Below, in pieces: positions 61,914 through 64,000 of a stretch of 64,000 bases of DNA (positions are counted from its first letter, which is position 1; every line of letters starts with the position of its first letter). A program made the translations under genes and the position numbers. This stretch comes from Mycobacterium sp. (lineage in GTDB: Bacteria > Actinomycetota > Actinomycetes > Mycobacteriales > Mycobacteriaceae): NCBI GenBank assembly GCA_025965895.1, contig JAOPWC010000210.1:1-64000 (forward strand). Reading direction: 5' to 3'. The notes beneath the pieces are model-generated. The model ran no database searches and was not told the DNA's origin. It was given only the letters and a program-made list of their open reading frames with translations.

Positions 61914-63427
61914 CCGTCGACAATCGCCTCGGCGACGCCGCCGACACGGTGGTGTCTCGAGACGTCGAGACCGGAACGCAACTCGGCGCCTTCCCCGTCA
62001 TGGGGCAGGCCGACGTCGAGGGGGTGATCCGGCGGGCAGGGGAGGCCGCCCAGGTGTGGTCCAGCGCGGGGTTCGCGATGCGCCGTCGGGCGCTGACTGG
62101 GTGGGCACGCGAAATCGCCTCACGTAGCGATGCATTCGTCGCAGAGATCGGGCGTGAGAACGGCAAACCCGCCGATGACGCGTACATGGAGCTGGTCATC
62201 GCCGTCGAACACATCGTCTGGGCGGCCCGCAACGCCGAGCGGGTGCTGCGCTCGCGTAAGGTGCGTTCCGGTCTGCTGATGGCCAATTACTCGGCGGCGG
62301 TGCACTACGAGCCGTACGGCGTCGTCGGCGTCATCAGCCCCTGGAACTATCCGCTGTTCGCGCCGGTGGCGGCGCTGGCCTCGGCGCTGGGGGCCGGTAA
62401 CACCGTGGTCCTCAAACCCAGCGAGTACGCCACCTCGGTTGCCGCGCTGCTCGTCGACTGCTTCACCACGGCTAATCCGCAGCTTCCCAACTCGGTTCTG
62501 GCCCTGGTCACCGGTGACGGGCGCACTGGGGCAGCGCTGGTGGACAGTGCCGTCGGCAAGATCGAGTTCACCGGCTCACCGGCCACCGGCCGGCGCATCC
62601 TCGCGTCGTGCGCGGCGTCGCTGAAACCGGTTGTGATGGAATGCGGCGGCAAAGACGCCCTCATCGTCGACGCGGACGCCGACGTGGACGCCGCGGCTCG
62701 GGCCGCGGCGTGGGGCGGCTTCAGCAACGGTGGTCAGACCTGCGTCGGAGTGGAACGGATCTACGTCGTCGAATCGGTCGCGGCACCGTTCATCGAGGCG
62801 TTGACCGCCGCACTGCGCGACGTCAACGCCGGTCCACCGCCCAACGGCGACTACGGACCGATGACCATTCCCGCTCAGGTCGACACCGTGCGGCGCCATC
62901 TTCTCGAGGGCATCGAATCGGCGGCCGCCCTGCCCCTGGGCGGGCTCGAACGGATCCGCGGCCGCTACATCGACCCGATCATCCTGGTTGACTGCGCCGA
63001 GGGCAGTGCCGCGGTGCAGGAGGAGACGTTCGGTCCCATCGTGACGGTCCGCACGGTGCCCGACGTGGGCGAGGCGATCCGGCTGGCCAACGCGAGCCCG
63101 TTCGGTCTCGGGGCGGCCGTCTTCTCCAAACGCCACGGTGAGCGCATCTCCGCTCAACTGCGCTGCGGCATGGTGTCGATCAACTCGGTCATCGCGTTCG
63201 TGAGCATCCCGGCGCTGCCGTTCGGCGGCGTCGGCAGCAGCGGATACGGCCGCATCCACGGCGACGAGGGGCTACGGGAATTCTCCGTCCCGAAAGCGGT
63301 CGCCACGAAGCGATACGACGTGCCCGGGATGAACGCCATGAGGTTGGACCGCTCCGCGGTGACGATGCGGCTGCTGCGCCTGGTGACCGCGCTGCGGTTC
63401 TCCCGGAAGCGCCGAGGAGCCCGATGA
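61910..63427 (+). CDS. Aldehyde dehydrogenase (NAD(P)+)
   Basis: 505 residues from ATG 61910 inside the previous stop. It has PWNYPLFAPVAALASALGAGNTVVLKPSEYA (cofactor), GSPATGRRIL, catalytic Glu in VMECGGKDA (about 243) and catalytic Cys in GGQTCVGVERI (about 275), plus QEETFGPI and LPFGGVGSSGYGR. It oxidises aldehydes to acids. In this operon the likely substrate is the aldehyde released by the carotenoid oxygenase. A basic C-terminus (RFSRKRRGAR) may associate with the membrane. ATGA overlaps the next gene. Confidence 0.93.
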   Translation: MTVDNRLGDAADTVVSRDVETGTQLGAFPVMGQADVEGVIRRAGEAAQVWSSAGFAMRRRALTGWAREIASRSDAFVAEIGRENGKPADDAYMELVIAVEHIVWAARNAERVLRSRKVRSGLLMANYSAAVHYEPYGVVGVISPWNYPLFAPVAALASALGAGNTVVLKPSEYATSVAALLVDCFTTANPQLPNSVLALVTGDGRTGAALVDSAVGKIEFTGSPATGRRILASCAASLKPVVMECGGKDALIVDADADVDAAARAAAWGGFSNGGQTCVGVERIYVVESVAAPFIEALTAALRDVNAGPPPNGDYGPMTIPAQVDTVRRHLLEGIESAAALPLGGLERIRGRYIDPIILVDCAEGSAAVQEETFGPIVTVRTVPDVGEAIRLANASPFGLGAAVFSKRHGERISAQLRCGMVSINSVIAFVSIPALPFGGVGSSGYGRIHGDEGLREFSVPKAVATKRYDVPGMNAMRLDRSAVTMRLLRLVTALRFSRKRRGAR

Positions 63428-64000
63428 CCTCGCGGCGATTCACCCATTACGCGCGCACCCTCGCCGACCCGGCCACGGTGACTGACCTGCTCGACGACGT
63501 CGACTCGTGGTCGACCTGGAGTCGTCCGCTGCTGACCCAAACGGCATGGGAACGGTGGGGGAGTCCTGCACCGGGGGGCATCGGCGCGGTGCGCCGTCTC
63601 GGACTGTGGCCCATGTACATCCGCGAGCAGATCACCTCCTACGATCGCGGCCACCACCAGGAATACACCGTGCTCAGTCCCCACATGTTCCGCGACTACC
63701 TCGGCCGCGTCACGGTGTTCTCCCCAGGTGACACAGGCACATTGATTACCTGGCATGTCGAATTCACCCCGCGCTTCGCGCCGCTGGGGCCGCCGACGCA
63801 CCGTGTCCTGTCGCGCGTCATCGAACGATTGGCCAGTCGGTTGGCGCACGCCGCCGACACGGCGTGGACCGCCCAGGCCCCATCGGTTGACTCCGTTCAC
63901 CCCGTGAGATGCCGCTATGAAGGCGGTCTCGCGCGACTCCCTGGAAGGGCGCATCGCCTTGGTCACCGGCGGGTCGCGCGGTGTCGCCCGCGGGCTGGCG
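63424..64000 (+). CDS. SRPBCC (polyketide cyclase/START-like) protein, open at the window edge
   Basis: It starts at ATG 63424 inside the ALDH stop. The first about 150 residues (RRFTHYARTLADPATVTDLLDDVDSW, IREQITSYDRGHHQEYTVL, YLGRVTVF, ITWHVEFTP, a final helix VIERLASRLA) fit an SRPBCC hydrophobic-ligand-binding fold. No stop appears in this frame before base 64000, although the SDR gene starts at 63917 in another frame. The last about 30 codons are probably not functional protein, or a frameshift lies near 63890. Confidence 0.7.
   Translation, partial: MTSRRFTHYARTLADPATVTDLLDDVDSWSTWSRPLLTQTAWERWGSPAPGGIGAVRRLGLWPMYIREQITSYDRGHHQEYTVLSPHMFRDYLGRVTVFSPGDTGTLITWHVEFTPRFAPLGPPTHRVLSRVIERLASRLAHAADTAWTAQAPSVDSVHPVRCRYEGGLARLPGRAHRLGHRRVARCRPRAG
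63917..64000 (+). CDS. Short-chain dehydrogenase/reductase (N-terminus only)
   Basis: 28 codons from ATG 63917 to the window end: MKAVSRDSLEGRIALVTGGS followed by RGVARGLA. The TGGSRGxARxLA segment is the nucleotide-binding TGxxxGxG-type motif of classical SDRs. It probably interconverts an alcohol and ketone in the same operon, for example supplying the ketone for the monooxygenase fusion. The rest is outside the window. Confidence 0.8.
   Translation, partial: MKAVSRDSLEGRIALVTGGSRGVARGLA

Noticed and set aside
1..64000. CRISPR arrays, insertion sequences or rRNA genes
   Set aside because: No regularly spaced repeats, transposase motifs or rRNA-like stretches were seen on reading; the only mobile trace is the integrase tail near 27700.

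Overview
The window is high-GC actinobacterial DNA from a Mycobacteriaceae member, most likely an environmental rapid grower (Mycolicibacterium-like). The gene content and order of bases 1-27613 match, from memory, the Mycobacterium tuberculosis block Rv3211 (rhlE) to Rv3193c in inverted orientation, ending at an initiator tRNA. Further mycobacterial hallmarks are AdnA/AdnB, UvrD2, mycoredoxin, WhiB7 with its regulatory leader, a complete yrbE-mce operon, and several leaderless promoters (TANNNT about 5-7 nt before the start codon). No database search was run; all family names rest on motif recognition.

Bases 1-27613 are conserved core. They hold an RNA helicase, a ferritin-like protein, an MmpS-like protein, DUF3107, a TetR regulator, a DUF3152 zincin, MoeZ, a kinase-fold protein, an alkyltransferase-like protein and the esterase LipV. 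These are followed by AdnA-AdnB, a DoxX-like protein, a K+ channel, NudC, mycoredoxin-1, UvrD2, the whiB7 attenuator and gene, an ABC1 kinase, a DUF2342 zincin, a PDZ-Lon protease, a UPF0182 membrane protein and tRNA-fMet. Immediately behind the tRNA and its terminator lies the 3' relic of a phage-type integrase, which marks the boundary between core and accessory DNA.

Bases 28147-64000 are accessory and rich in lipid and isoprenoid themes. They contain four divergent paralogues of a seven-helix membrane family that I tentatively place with AveC-like spirocyclases (28147, 28968, 51743, 53021), and two carotenoid-cleavage-type oxygenases (45952, 56485). They also contain a CrtI/CrtO-type desaturase (50137), an MpaB/Lcp-like DUF2236 protein (31446), a broken mycolic acid cyclopropane synthase (32733), a run of small secreted proteins (33630-36468) and an 8-gene yrbE-mce importer plus two accessory genes (36838-45841). 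An orphan pair of haem-copper-oxidase subunits III/IV sits at 49206-50097.

The last 11 kb carry an acyl-CoA dehydrogenase, a double-module Lrp regulator and a tightly packed operon: carotenoid oxygenase, SCP2, Baeyer-Villiger-monooxygenase/acyl-CoA-synthetase fusion, aldehyde dehydrogenase, SRPBCC and SDR. A coherent but unproven reading is a catabolic or modification island for a hydrophobic polyene, terpenoid or stilbene-like compound. In this reading Mce proteins import the substrate, the desaturase and AveC-like membrane enzymes rearrange it, oxygenases cleave a C=C bond to aldehydes, ALDH oxidises these, and the monooxygenase/ligase fusion plus acyl-CoA dehydrogenase feed the acids into beta-oxidation. 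The best candidates for undescribed biology are the repeated pairing of AveC-like proteins with carotenoid-type enzymes and the monooxygenase-ligase fusion.
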